Source: Apus apus (taxonomy: Eukaryota > Chordata > Aves > Apodiformes > Apodidae). From it: a stretch of 64,000 bases of DNA. The position numbers and the translations under genes were made by a program. The notes beneath the pieces are model-generated. The model saw only the letters and a program-made list of their open reading frames with translations, had not been told where the DNA came from and ran no database searches. Below, one piece after another: positions 33,291-56,100 of the stretch (its first letter is position 1; each line of letters starts with the position of its first letter). The stretch covers positions 7,950,501 through 8,014,500 of the forward strand of contig NC_067301.1 in assembly GCF_020740795.1 (NCBI RefSeq), written 5' to 3'.

Positions 33291-34855
33291 TATTTAGCCC
33301 CTTCCCAGAGCCCTCTCCTGTGCTCTCCACCATCCCCCAGCCACGGGTGGGAGCAGAGGACTGAGCAGCCCCTCTGCCACTTCACTGTTTGCAGTGGGGG
33401 TCAGTTATTTCCTGGCTTCACTCCTGATTCCAGGCCTCAACATCCCCATTCCCTCAATGGGATGGCAACACCCCCATGCAAGAAGGGATTCCTTGCAGGA
33501 AGGGGTTTGAGATACCTCTGTGAACGTGGAGCTGACTATGGGTGCATTCACTGCACCAGGTCTGGCGGCAGAGACGTCGTGTCTGAGCACCCAGATGTGG
33601 CACCTGAGGACAGGAGATGTTGACCCAGCAAATCCCTCTGAGAGCCCAAAACCAAACTAATCCTGTTGCCTACAAGCCCCCAGGCTCCACCATGGGCTTT
33701 TAGGTAGGCACCAGGCTGGGATCCCTTTTGCTTGTGTTGGTTGACCATCACCAGGCTGCAGATGTGATGTCCCACAGCCCCTTCCCAAGCCATCCCAGCA
33801 GACACCAGCTTGTCTATGGAGGAGACACTGGTTTCACCACTGAGATCCCACCGCTCCGTCTGCTCCGGGCTGACCCCTTCCCCACTCTCCCAGAGCTGGG
33901 ATGCTCCCACCCATCTCCAACTCCTGCTCCTGACATTCTTCATTTTTGGGGTGTCATATTTTCACAGGTTGGGGGTGGGGGGAAGCCAGCAGGGAGCTGC
34001 TGGAAGGGCTGATCTCAAGTTGATTAAATGTTTTGGATGGCACTGGGAGACGATGCGGGGAAAATCGATTGTCCCCGGCAGTTTTGCCCGCCTGGCACTG
34101 AGAAGCAGGCACCAAAATGTCAGGTTTGTGATCTCAAATCAGACACAGGGTGGGGGGGGGAGGAAAAAAAAAAAAAGCAACCAACAAATAAACCCAAAGT
34201 GTAGGGTGGGGGGAGAAAAATCTTCAACAAAGCCAACGCCAGAGCAGCGTTGTGTCTGTGATAATAATAATTGGTATAAGGGGGGGAAGCTGCAGGAGGA
34301 AGCTGATGTTTGTAATTTTCTGGGTGCTGTGTACATGCAGATGCCTTATCACTGAAGGATGGAAAATAGCGGCTGAGATGATACTGCAGATACATTTTTA
34401 AGCACCAAACGAGTGGCTGGGGAGCTGGGGGGGATGTGCTGGGAAAGGCTGTGAAGTTGGGAGGGTGGATTGCTGAGCAGAGAAGGTGCTGAGCCCAGAG
34501 GGGTAGGTTGTGGGGACAGGATTTAGGGGATAACCCCCCCAGGAGAGGGACTGTGAATGCAGGTGGCCTCTGGGTGTGCAGGAATGAGGATGGAAGGGAA
34601 ACCATCCTTCCCTGTGGCTGTGGGGATGAGATGCATTCTTTGCTTCACTCCAGAAGCATGTGAGGAAGAGGATGCTGTGGCATTGGGTGGCTGGGCATGG
34701 GGCTGTGGCCTTTTGCAGGATGGTGCCCCCACCCAAGGTGGAAGGGATGGATGGTGCCCGTCCCTGCCCAAGGTCCAGCCTCTGGATGGGCTGCTTTGAG
34801 CATGGAGCGGATTGGGGAGCACTGGTACCACTGCTCCTGTCAGGTCCAATCCCAT

Positions 34856-34876
34856 GGGATTGGGATTGGGATTGGG
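34856..34876 (+). repeat. (GGGATT)n array, possible G-quadruplex
   Basis: Four GGG tracts are each separated by ATT (GGGATTGGGATTGGGATTGG and one further G). This meets the simple G3N3 quadruplex pattern. It is not the telomeric repeat (TTAGGG). Confidence 0.7.
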
Positions 34877-35332
34877 ATTGTGTGAACCACCTGGCCTGAG
34901 GTGGAAAACTTGGCCTCATCCTTTCCTCATCCTTGGGGCCTCTCCCCAGCCCTTGGGGGGCTGGTTTGCCCACTGCAAGGGGGGTGGAGGCTGCAGCTGG
35001 CAGGGGAGACGCTGCGAAGGAGCCACTTGGCAGATGCAGAAGTTTGCTCTTAATCTCAAGCTGCCCTGGGCCAACTTCCCTGTGGTTCCCTGCTGCTGCC
35101 AGAACCCCCTTTATTTGCCTTTTCCAGCCAACCTCGGAGCTGTCAGACAGCCAATTTATCTCCTGGTGGGGCTTCCCCGGAGAGCTGGAGGAGGAGAGAG
35201 ACGCCAAGCTGGGCTCTGTGGCCGCCTTCACCTGTTCCTCTTCTCAAGCAGCCTGGCTCCAAAATAATTCAGGCTCCCAGACAAGCCCTCCCTGGGGGAA
35301 ACTGGGAAACTGGGCTAGGTATGTCCCTCACA

Positions 35333-35349
35333 CCCCCCCCCCCCCCCCC
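35333..35349. repeat. C17 homopolymer
   Basis: An uninterrupted C run (G17 on the other strand). It is prone to length error in sequencing and assembly. Confidence 0.85.
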
Positions 35350-36713
35350 AAAGCTGCCGTGGGGCCAGCCCATGCCTCTCAGGATCGGGAAGAGGCACCC
35401 AAGCCTGGGAGAAAGGGAACCAGGTGTCCTCACGTGCCCTGGGGAGGAGGGTGCTCTGCTCCATAGTGATGTATCCTGGATTTTTAATTGTTCAGTGAGC
35501 AGCGTGGTTGTGCAGAGGAGCTGGGGGATGGGGGGCGGGGGGGCTTTACTGCTTCCCGGGCTCTTTATTTGCTTTCCCGTTTTTTCTTCCAGCCCTCAGG
35601 AGGGGGATTCACATCTCCCAGCTTTGCAGTGTTAGCCCGAGGGATCCAAGTCTCCTCTTTATTTGTTTTAGCTGGGAGCTGCTGACATCCCGCTGGATTC
35701 TCATGACTCCAGGACATGGGGCTTTAGCAAAAATGCTAAATATTAGAAGACTCTCTGTAATTTTACAGCATTTTTGGAGGGGATGGGGAGTGCAGGCGCT
35801 TGCTACGGCTCTGAAAACCACAGTTTGTTTGTTGAACGGGGTTGACGTGCCCAAACCCTCTCCCTTTTCCCTCCCCCAAACCCTGTCCCCTTTCCCTCCG
35901 TCTTTCTCCCATCTCTTTCTCCCATCGGCATTGTGGGAAAATCCGGCTCTCCAACTGAACCCTACGGTTCTTTCCTTTTCTCTCCATCATTTTAAACCCA
36001 CCCTCTTCTCCCAGTCCCGGCTCCCACAGGCTCCCAGTTCCTAAGGCTGCACGATCCCAACTGGGATCCAGTTGGGAGCTGCGGGGCTGCTGGTTTTCCC
36101 GGGCTGCGGAGAAGGGGCTGAAGACCCCCATCTGCTGCCCAGTGCTTGTACTGCAAACGCCTCCTCCCCGCACCCCGGGGATTTCTCTGCTCTCCCAAAG
36201 CCACAAAGCATCCAAGGGGCAAGGCAGGCGAAGCCTGGGGCAGAAATGGCAAGAAGGGAACAATAATATAAGGCAGAAAGAGAGGAAAAACAGTCCGAGG
36301 GGGTCTCCACCCCCTTTGAAAACCATCTCAGGATGCTCAGGGTTTCTGCCTTTCCCCTGGTTCACATTTTCTCTTGTCACCTTCCTCACCCCTGTGTGTC
36401 TTTTCTCCTCCTCATTCTTTTCTTTCAAGGGATGGAAAAATAGAAAGACACGAGTTGTGCCCAAAATTCAGTCCCTGGGGGCTTGGGGGGAGTAGGTGAT
36501 GCCCCAGGATTGTGAAGCCCTGAGTGGGGAGGGAAGGGGACATGATCTGGGGAGCTGATCCAGGGGCTGCTGCCTCTGGACTGGAAAGGGATGTACCCCA
36601 TAAAAAGCAGCATCCCTGCCTGCCCACAGCCCAAGGGGGAACATGGGGGCTACCTGGGGGGCAATTGCACTTAGACCCCACACATACTCACTAGCACTGT
36701 GGGGTTCCAACAG

Positions 36714-36794
36714 GTTTTCATCCTTGAGTTCTCCACCAAGCAGAGCTTAAGGAGATTTGTGAAGCTGGATTTTGGCTTGGGCCTGTATTTAAAG
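36714..36794 (+). other. 81-nt exon-like segment, unassigned
   Basis: CCAACAG precedes it and the consensus donor GTAAGA follows. It is exactly 27 codons, open in one frame (VFILEFSTKQ at the start, LGLYLK at the end). The upstream pyrimidine tract is weak and I recognise no family, so chance is quite possible. Confidence 0.13.
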
Positions 36795-37723
36795 GTAAGA
36801 TCTTCCCTTTACCCTGCAATCATCCCTGGCTCTTCCCTGCATCCCACATGGCCCTTCACCTTGTAGTGGCTGCATTGTGAGTTTCTTCTGGCCTTCCCTT
36901 GGGAAATAAGATGAGCCCCGCCCCCCCCAAGTCACTCACCCCCCTTTGCACCAGCAAAAGGTAAGAGCAGCCTCTAGGACTGTGTTTAGTACTTGCTCTC
37001 CAACCTGAAGCACTGGCTGGTCAGGAAATCCACCCTTGGAACACTGTAAATTGGAATTTTAGGTGGAAATCGGGCAGGGTGGGAAAGGATGGAGCCCTAA
37101 ATGTCTCTCCTAGACCAGCTTGCTGAAAAGGTTTGCACAGGGTATCAGTGGCCTCCCCCAACCAGCTGCAGCTTGTGAACGGGCTCTAGGTGGGGCAGGA
37201 ACCACCAGGCTCAGCTGCAGGCACCAACCAGTGCCCAAAATTCTGGGGTGGGAAGAGGAGAGCAAAGCTCTGCAGTGGAGAAGGGATGTGGCTGGGACTG
37301 CAGGGGTTGGATCCTGGGAGGTAAGAGCAGGGAGCTGCACTCCGTGGAAATCTGCTGCTACCTCTGCCTCCTGTGCTATTGGGCAGGAAAGGATGTTGTG
37401 GTTGGAAAGTGGTGGTGGGAGTTAGTGAAGCAGGAAGGTGTCCTGATCTCCATCCCCTTTCCAGGCATGTGTGCTGTGAAGCAGCACCCTGATTTTAAGT
37501 GTGTCCCCCACCCTCTGGGATCTTTGCAGGGACCCTGATGTGTCGTGCAGTACAGGGGGGCTCCGGTGCCCAGTGTGAGCACTTAGACCTCACTTCTGGG
37601 CTCCTTGGGGGGGATTAAGGGCTCTCCTCTAAACCCTGCTGAGCCACCTGCAGTCGAGCACCTCCTCCCTGATTTAGTTTTTGTGCTCTTGTGCTGTGCT
37701 TGTGATGTTACCCCCTTTGTACC

Positions 37724-37807
37724 TGGGGAAGGTGTCCCTGCCCATGCAGGGAGTTGGAACCCTGATCTTTCAAGTCCTTTCCAACCCAAACCATTGCAGG
37801 ATTCTCT
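37724..37807 (+). repeat. CR1 tail fragment
   Basis: About 85 bp: GGTGTCCCTGCCCATGCAGG, CCTGATCTTTCAAGTCCTTT, CCAACCCAAACCATTGCAGG. It is a diverged terminal fragment. Confidence 0.8.
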
Positions 37808-40800
37808 GTGGTGTTGGGGTTTTCCAGCCCCGTCCTGAATTGCAGCCATTCCTGATGTGTGTGTTAAAGGTGGGGAACTACAAACGTTACCTCTAGAGAG
37901 TTTAACCTTTGCTTTAAAAAAAAAAAAAAAAAAGCCCAGTTGCTGAGGCTGCAGTGAAGGCAGCAATTGCATCTGGTGGTTATTGCCTCTCCTCTTCACC
38001 CTGGGGCATTTTTAAGCTGCCCAGAAAGCCACGAGCAATCCCTGCTGGGTGCTAAAGCAGAAGGTGGATGTTGCTGTCCTGGTCTCCACCTCTCCACCTC
38101 CACCTGCCTGGCCTCCACCTCTCCCATTTATCCCCATGGATGGATGAGCCCAGGGTGCCTCCGTTTCCCTCTTTGCTGTAAAGTGAAGCCTTCACCTCCT
38201 GTTCACCACCCCCAGCTGCTCTGAGTGCTTCTCATTAGCACCCCAGCTCAGTCCGGGGTGCTGGGGGAGATGTTTGTGCTGCATCCCGGAAGCCTCAGAC
38301 TCACTCGGGTCTCTCCCCAGCGCAGAGCTAAGGACGCAGCGCAGGGTTGGGTCTCCCGGAGCAGATGGAGCCGCGTCTTATAGAAGGGGAAAACCTGCCA
38401 CTTGCTAGAGAGAACCTGACTCAGGCTCCCGGGCTGGAGAGCCCAGGGCTTTGGGATACAGTGAGGAACTGCTGGGAGCCAGGCCAGCTCGGGCTGTGTG
38501 TGGGAATGGAATCCAATCCCTACCGGAGCTGCTCCAAACCTGTTGTCTCTTTATTGGGCACGCTGGGATTATCCAGAGCTCCTGCTCCCTCCCCAGGCCT
38601 CTTTTCCCATCCCTCCCACCCTGCAGATTTGTTTTCCTCACCCTGGTGTCAGGCTGAGCAGTCCAGGAGCATCCAAGCAGGCAGGGAAGTGCCCGGGGGG
38701 GCTGCTGTGGGGGTCCCTACCTCTCCCAAACACTTCCCAAAGCCTTTAGCAGCTTCAAAAAGGCAACTGTTTAAATGGCATTAGAGGCCTGATTTCAAGT
38801 CACAAAAGCCATGAAATTCAGAGTTAAGGTTAAAAAAAAATCCACTTGACACTCTAGCCTGAAGTCATAAAAGGCATGAGGTGAAGGCAGAGGCTCCACT
38901 GAGCTGGGGAGGGCTCTCTGGGGGTCCTGGCTGCCCCGTGGGGTGCAGGGCAGAGCCTGGAATGGGATTGAAATGTGTAGAGGAGTCAGGTTGGAAAGGT
39001 TCAGGGATGCTTTGGAGGGGGCTCATCCCAAGCTGGGCAGCAGGAGGTGGCTTGGCTGGCCAGGACATTGCTGTGGTCCCACCTGGGTGGTCTGGGGGGG
39101 GGGGTTTTGGAGTCCATCCCTGGAGTCAGGGTGGGCCCTTTCCTTCCTGTGGTGGGACTGGGGGTGTATTGCAGTTGAACTTGGTTCCCATGTGCCCTCC
39201 CAGTAGGCAGCACCAGGATGCTGGGTAGTACTGGATGGCACTGAGTTAGGCGCCTGCTCCATCATTCCCACCTTCCACATCCTCCTGCAACAGGAGTGTC
39301 TCACTATTAGCAGAAAATACAAAGCTGAACTGTTCTATTATTATTATATATTGTTCTATTATTATTTTTTTGTATTAATTATTTTTCCCCTCTCTGGGAT
39401 GAGCCCATGGTGAGCAGGGCAGCCCAGAGGCTGAGCTTCGGAGAGCTCTGAGCATCTGTGTGTGTTTGGGGGGGCTTTGGTAGCCCAGGTGTCCTGGGTT
39501 TATCTGCTGAAGATGGGAGCAGAAGAGCTACTTTTCCAACAAATCATCACTCTCCACAAGGGTTGTTGGGTGCAGCAGCAGGAAGGAGAGAACCTGCAGG
39601 TGGGTCCTTAACTTGAGAGAGGCAGAAGCAGCAGTTTTTGGGGTGTCCTTTATTGGCCCCATCTTTTCTTACCACCTTGCATGCACCAAGGGGACTGGTA
39701 CAGGCTCAGTCGGGCTCTTGATTTGGCAACAAGTTGAAGACATGATAAATAGAAGAAGAAAAAATGTTTTGTCATTTCTTTTATTGCAAATTTTCTCTGG
39801 GAAACCAGGCTTCACAGATATTGATGCAACTTGTTCCTGACCTGCCGGCTGAGCACCAGCCCAGGGACAGGATCAATACTTCATGCTTATCACAACAGGC
39901 TGAGCAGGGTTCTCTTCTCTGGCTGCAAAGCCTGATAATGGAGCCATGATTAATTAATTGGAGGTGCTTCAAATGTACCTGTTGGTAACTTGGAAATGAG
40001 CCTGGAAGGAGGCAAGACTTTGTGGCCAAGATCCCTTTTCTTGTTTGCATTCCAGGACCCATCTGGTGAGACTGTGCTGGTGGTGAGGCCTGTGTGGGTC
40101 ACAGAAACTGAGCAGCACCAAGGTCAGAACTGATGTAACTTCTTGCAGAGTCTCAGAGACAGGCCTGTGTTGGGAAGCAGCTCCCTGGAACAGGAGGGGG
40201 TTCCTGGGCAGAGCACAACAAGAAATTGATGTTGCTCTAATTGCTGCAGAGCTCGTGCTGGCCCAGCACCTCCTGTCAAGACTGAAGTTCCTCCTGAGGT
40301 GGTGGGGGATGCTGCACCCACCTGCAGCTGGTGCAGCTTTCCTGTTCCTGAAACACCTCTTCACACCTTCTGGCTTCCTTCCAGCAGCCCCGGGAGCAGC
40401 AGGAAGCACTGGAGGCAGCCTGGCCTCCCCCCCGGCAATGGAACTGGGGAGCCCAAGTGGGGTCTGGCTGCTCCACCAGTGTCTGAGCATCCCGAGAACA
40501 TCTGCAAGGTAAGGGGCAGGTGACCCGGGGGCTTTAGAGTGGGGGAAACAAGGTGCTTGAAGTTATTTTGGAGCAGCACTGCGCTCGCAGCCGCCCTCTC
40601 CTGGCACAACACACCTCCTGCCGACTTCTCCTTCTACATCCAACACCTATGGGTGTGTTGGGAGGTTTTCCTGCTCCTCAGGAGCAGAGATAAAAATCCA
40701 GCTCAGGGCTCCCCCCACACTCAGGTCTGGGTTGAGCCAAGCCAGGCCTCCCACAGCTCCTGGGAAGGCTGGCACAGGCAGCCCCTCAGCTGCCAGTGGC

Positions 40801-41040
40801 TCCTGGTGCTGCTCACACCCCCCTGGGGTGGAGGGGACCCTGGGGACAGAGAAGGGGAGGATGTTGCTTTTTACAGGTGACTGGGGCAGCCCCTTCCTGT
40901 TCATCTCCTGCTCCAACTCCAGTGCTCCCAGCCCTGGTGGGAGGGAGCTGTGCTGGCCTCCTCAGGATGGACAAACCAGCAGCAGAAGTGAACCTGGAGC
41001 CCAGGTATGTCCTGCAACCACCCTGTGATTAATGACCTTC
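37808..41040. other. Intergenic next to the ALDH4A1 3' end
   Basis: No CR1 and no recognised exon. It contains an A-run at about 37916-37934 and a T/A-rich microsatellite at about 39335-39390. In most other vertebrates TAS1R2 lies between PAX7 and ALDH4A1. I see no seven-transmembrane or Venus-flytrap signature here or anywhere in the 30-kb gap. Confidence 0.6.
39335..39390. repeat. (TTA)n-rich microsatellite
   Basis: ATTATTATTATATATTG and ATTATTATTTTTTTG runs, AT-rich trinucleotide-like. Confidence 0.75.
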
Positions 41041-41066
41041 AGAAAAAAAACACAACCACAAGGCAT

Positions 41067-41080
41067 TTTATTTTTTTATT
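41067..41080 (-). terminator. ALDH4A1: ALDH4A1 polyadenylation signals
   Basis: Two AATAAA hexamers on the minus strand, at 41075-41080 and 41067-41072, lie about 160 bases after the ALDH4A1 stop. They imply a 3' UTR of only about 190 bases, with cleavage near 41045-41060. Confidence 0.75.
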
Positions 41081-41237
41081 TTTCCAGAGTTAATTTAATA
41101 ATATTATTTTTTTCTTTAAAAATAAAACCTAAGCCTGTCATGTCAGAGATCAGTAGATTTAAGTGCTTTTTGTTGCTGCTGTGGGTGTAGCTGTGGAGCC
41201 ACAGTGTGCGTTGGGGAGCAGGGCAGAGGAGAAGGCC

Positions 41238-52114
<10,877 letters not shown>

Positions 52115-52520
52115 CGCGGCCCCGCCCGACGCGCCGCGGGGGCAGGGCGGGCTGCGCCTTGGGCAGAACCATCAAACACCCCTTTCTTAAAAAACAGAAC
52201 AGAGGAGGGAAAGAGGCGGGGAGCCCCTAGAGGGGCCCCCAGCCCTCAGACTGTCCCTGCGTGGGGCTGCGGGGTGTTGCGGGGCCCCCTCTCCCGCCGT
52301 GGCAATGGGGTGTTCCCGTCCCGCACCCCCCGAGCCCCGGCGGTGGTTGCGCCCGGAGAACGGGCGGGCACGGGGGGGAGGGGCGGGGCCGGGCTAAAAA
52401 TACTGATTAAAATAAGTAAAATAAAGATTAAAACACACCAACCCGGCAGCGCGGTTGAGGCTTCGGCTCCTTCGGAGAGCGGGACCTGCGGCAGGGAGAG
52501 GGAGAGGCACAAGCTGAGGC

Positions 52521-52689
52521 GGCTGCTCCCCTCCCCCTTGAGGAAACAACAAAGTAAAGGGATTTTAACCCAAAATGGCCTGGCCAGGGTGAGCAGGAGG
52601 AGGCTGGTTTTTTTGCGGGGCCTGTTTTTATTTCTAGAAAATGTGTTGGCGGTTTAAAAGCGGTTCCTCAAAACAGCTGAAAGGTCATG
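52521..52689. other. Intergenic between ALDH4A1 and IFFO2
   Basis: Short unique sequence past the CpG island. Nothing is recognised. Confidence 0.6.
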
Positions 52690-52998
52690 GTAGAGAGGCT
52701 GGTGCTGGTCTCTTGTCCCAGGTAATCAGCGACAGAACAAGAGGGAAGGGCTTCAAGCTGTGACAGGGCAGGGTCAGACTGGGCATTAGGAAACATTTTG
52801 TCACAGAGACAGTGGTCAGACACTGGAGCAGGCTGCCCAGGGAGGTGGTGGAATCACCATCCCTGGGTGTGTTTGAGGGTCATTTGGATGTGGTGTTGGT
52901 GGATGTTGTTTAGGGGAGAACTTCGTAGAGTAGGGATGATGGTTGGACTGGGTGATCCCAAGGGGCTTTTCCAACCTGAATAGTTCTATGATTCTAAA
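52690..52998 (+). repeat. CR1 LINE tail, diverged
   Basis: It includes GCTTCAAGCTGTGACAGGGC, GTCACAGAGACAGTGGTCAG, GGTTGGACTGGGTGATCCCA and a TAGTTCTATGATTCTAA terminus. It separates ALDH4A1 from the end of IFFO2. Confidence 0.88.
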
Positions 52999-53164
52999 AC
53001 ACCTCCTTTTTAAGGGCAGGTGGGGCGTTTTGGGACCCCAAATCCCCTGTGCAGGGGGTGCAGGTCCAGAGGAAGGTGTATCCTACCCCCCCAATTCCAA
53101 ATTCACAAGCTGCTTATGCTCAGAAGTGTTTTCCAGCCCAAGAATTAACACACAGAGATGTTCA

Positions 53165-56100
53165 CCAGGAGGTTGGTATTTATTTTATAGTGGTTTTTGT
53201 TTTGTTTTGTTTTTTCCTTGTCACCAGAGGACTGTAACCCGTTTTCATTGCCAAGACCCCCCCCCCCAACATCCCTGGTGGGATTTGGGACAGAAGGATG
53301 AACCATTCCAGAGGGGCTGAGGATGGACGGATGGATGCAGGATGGGAAACTGGAACAGTGTAGGAGGAGCAGAGGTGGAAGGGCTTGGTGGGGCTGGTTT
53401 TGGCACTAAAAAAGAAAATGGAGATAACCCGCTGGGACTCAGGAGCGCCAGCGCTTCTGGCTCTGGGTGTTTTTTGGTGCCCCTGGGGAAGTGGATTAAA
53501 TTTCCAAAGCCTTTGATGGTCCCAAATCCACCACCAGTGAGTGTGTGCACCTTTCTGTCTGCTTTGCAAAGACCCAGGACAGAGGAAATCCATTTACATC
53601 TCAAACAAGTTTGGTAGCTGGTTCATCCTTCACCCTTTCCTCACCAGAGATCAAACAGCATCATCAGCTCAGTCTTTTTTTTTTTTTTCTTTAAAAGAAG
53701 CTAATATACAGGATATAAAGCACAATATTTACAACAGTAGAGGAAACAGGTTCATTTCCACACTGATCAGTAGTCTGTTTTGACGTGTATAAAAGGAATT
53801 CTTACATGACCTAAGAGGAACTGACAAGAAGTGACACAGCATGGGGAAAGAGTCATCAACACCCTTCACTTAAACACATGAAATAATAAATTATCATTTT
53901 TGGCAGAACTCAGCTAGGTACTTTAGCCACAGGTAAGGTGTCTGAAGGACTGAAGCACGTGTGGTGAAACCATGTGACACAAGAAGTGTGTCTAGTGACC
54001 AAACTTTTCACCATCCTCATCCCTCTCCATAAAACAAAAAAAAACCCAAGAAATTTTAAGGATTTCAGATGAAATCTGGGCCATTTGGGCAGCCCACAAG
54101 CCACAGGTACCAAGGTGCTCTCCATGGAATGACACAGGTCTGAAGCCACCCCAGGGGTTGTTTGAAGCATTAAACATCATTATTTCCTCCAAAGATGGAG
54201 CCAGCCAGACCTATGAGCACCACCTTTGCTTCACTGTTGGGAGTGCCTCAAATGAGGAGGGAATTGGGATTTCTGGAAGCATCAAACAACCACTTCTGAA
54301 ACACAACTTGTTGCTTCTTCAAAAGAGAAGCCCTGAAAGGCTCCCGCAAATGCGGAAGGGTCTTAAGACACTGAATTACACACAAAAAAACAGACAAAAA
54401 GGAATAATCAACTGTTTCTTCACTGCTCTGCCAAAGACTTGGGTTCAAGTCTTCAGTGTTCCCCTCTACAGAAACAAGCTGGCAAGGGACTGAATTAAGA
54501 ATCTAGCAGGTAGTGTTTCTAGTTTAGCTCTAAAACCAGGGTTATTAACACCAGGTTATTGTGTTGCCTTGATTGACAATTTCTCCATTAAAACTCCAAA
54601 CTGACGGAAGTGAAATTCTGCTAAAAGCTTAAAAAAAAAAAAGAACCAAGTGACTTAACACTGAGGGCAAAACTCTTGAAAACCTGCATGTTCCCAAGCC
54701 TTAGACCCATGCAAAAGAGTTAAAAAAAAACCCAGAAGTCCTGAAGCAACACGTGGAAAACCCTCCTGAGGGGATGACACCACCACAGAAGCACAATTCA
54801 TTTTGCGGTGAGAAATCGTGCTTTAAAATGCTCAGCTCTAAAATGAAACACTCTCAAAGGTGAAAACACAGAGACCTCCCAGTAGTGCAATTCCCTTCCT
54901 GGCGTGCTCCAACACAAACATTCTTCCTCCTTTTTCCAGAGCCAAAGGAAACATGAGGAAATTGCTGCCTGAGGGAGAGGGCAGTGCTGTGGCAAGAGCA
55001 TCCACTGAACACGGGGCCTTTTCCTCAGCCAGCCTTGGACCGAAGACCCAACCTGTATTTTTGCTGGCAGGAATCGTTAGGCAAATAAAATGAACACAAT
55101 AAAAACTCCTATTAGCAGCTTCAGATCTATATTCAGGCACAAATCTGATCTATTAGTTTGCTTTATCAAGTTAATTCCAATTTATACTGGTGTAGGGAAT
55201 ATCTTCCAACCACTCCAGGGTAGATTTTTTAACTACTGTGCTGCAATTCCCCCCTGGAATTTAGGGGAGCAAACAGAGGTCCTCAACCCTCTCCAGCAGA
55301 ATTCCTCACCATCAGGGGGAAGAAAAAAATACTCAGCAATAATTCTGCAGTTGCAGAAAAGCTGTTAATGTGTTCTGCTTTCCCTCTGGCTCCAAGGACG
55401 CGATGGGTGGGTTTAGAATCCCACCAGGGCAGAAGATACTTTACCAGGGAATCATTGCATTTAACAGAATTCTGTTTGCACTTTAAAAACCTCTCATAAA
55501 AATAGAATATCTACCGTGTGGGGTTTTTTATAAATAATTACACATTTAGTTTAGATGAGTCTCATTACATTTCCCCTCCCCAACACATTTATTTTTTTAA
55601 ATATTTTTCTTTTTTCCTCATGTGAACTAATATGATAATTACTAAGTCTCTGAAAAAAACCAAATGTTTGTATCACATTATTCTTTGGACATTTTTGAAC
55701 ATGCATTCACAAAAGCAACTGCCATTTGTTTACTGAAAACATGTTGGGTTTGTTTGTTGTTTTTTGTTTGTGTTTTTTTTTTTTACAAACCCATTTTAGG
55801 AATTTGATCTATTATTACACAGCAAACAAGCAAAAAAAAATTTGCTTCCTTGAAATCCCCTTTTAAAAAATGAGAAACAACGAGGAGGATTTTCTGATTT
55901 TAGGTCTAAAAAAGTGTCAATATGACACCACGTTAAGAATAGAAAACAAAAACAAAGTATTTACAGCTTTACAAAGGAAAAAGAAAGAGGTCATCAAAAT
56001 AATTTCCAGCATTTTCACCATGTTGGTTTTTTTTCTGGCAAGCTTTTGATCTGGTTTCTCCAGAGTGGTTCAATGCAACAGGACAGGACCACTGTCAGCT

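Larger units (their letters stand above)
33291..37723. other. Intergenic, GC-rich with two AT-richer unique blocks
   Basis: No gene family is recognised despite several long open frames, which are expected in GC-rich sequence. Unique blocks at about 34010-34400 and 35600-35850 stand out as motif-dense and are candidate regulatory elements. An 81-nt exon-like segment lies at 36714-36794. Simple sequence includes a GGGATT array (34856-34876) and a C17 run (35333-35349). Confidence 0.5.

Noticed and set aside
34856-34876. Interstitial telomere repeat
   Set aside because: The unit is GGGATT, whereas the vertebrate telomere unit is TTAGGG (GGGTTA). The order of bases differs.
34398-35231. 277-codon open frame on the minus strand
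   Set aside because: GC-rich sequence with a Ser/Pro-rich random-looking translation, no domain and no exon borders. I see no support for a gene.
35763-36464. 233-codon open frame on the minus strand
   Set aside because: A purine-biased composition keeps the frame open. The product is low-complexity Gly/Glu/Arg-rich with no family match.
38237-38262. 8-bp stem hairpin (AGCACCCC...GGGGTGCT)
   Set aside because: A perfect stem of 8 with a 10-base loop is expected by chance at this length of sequence. No microRNA-like longer fold is seen.
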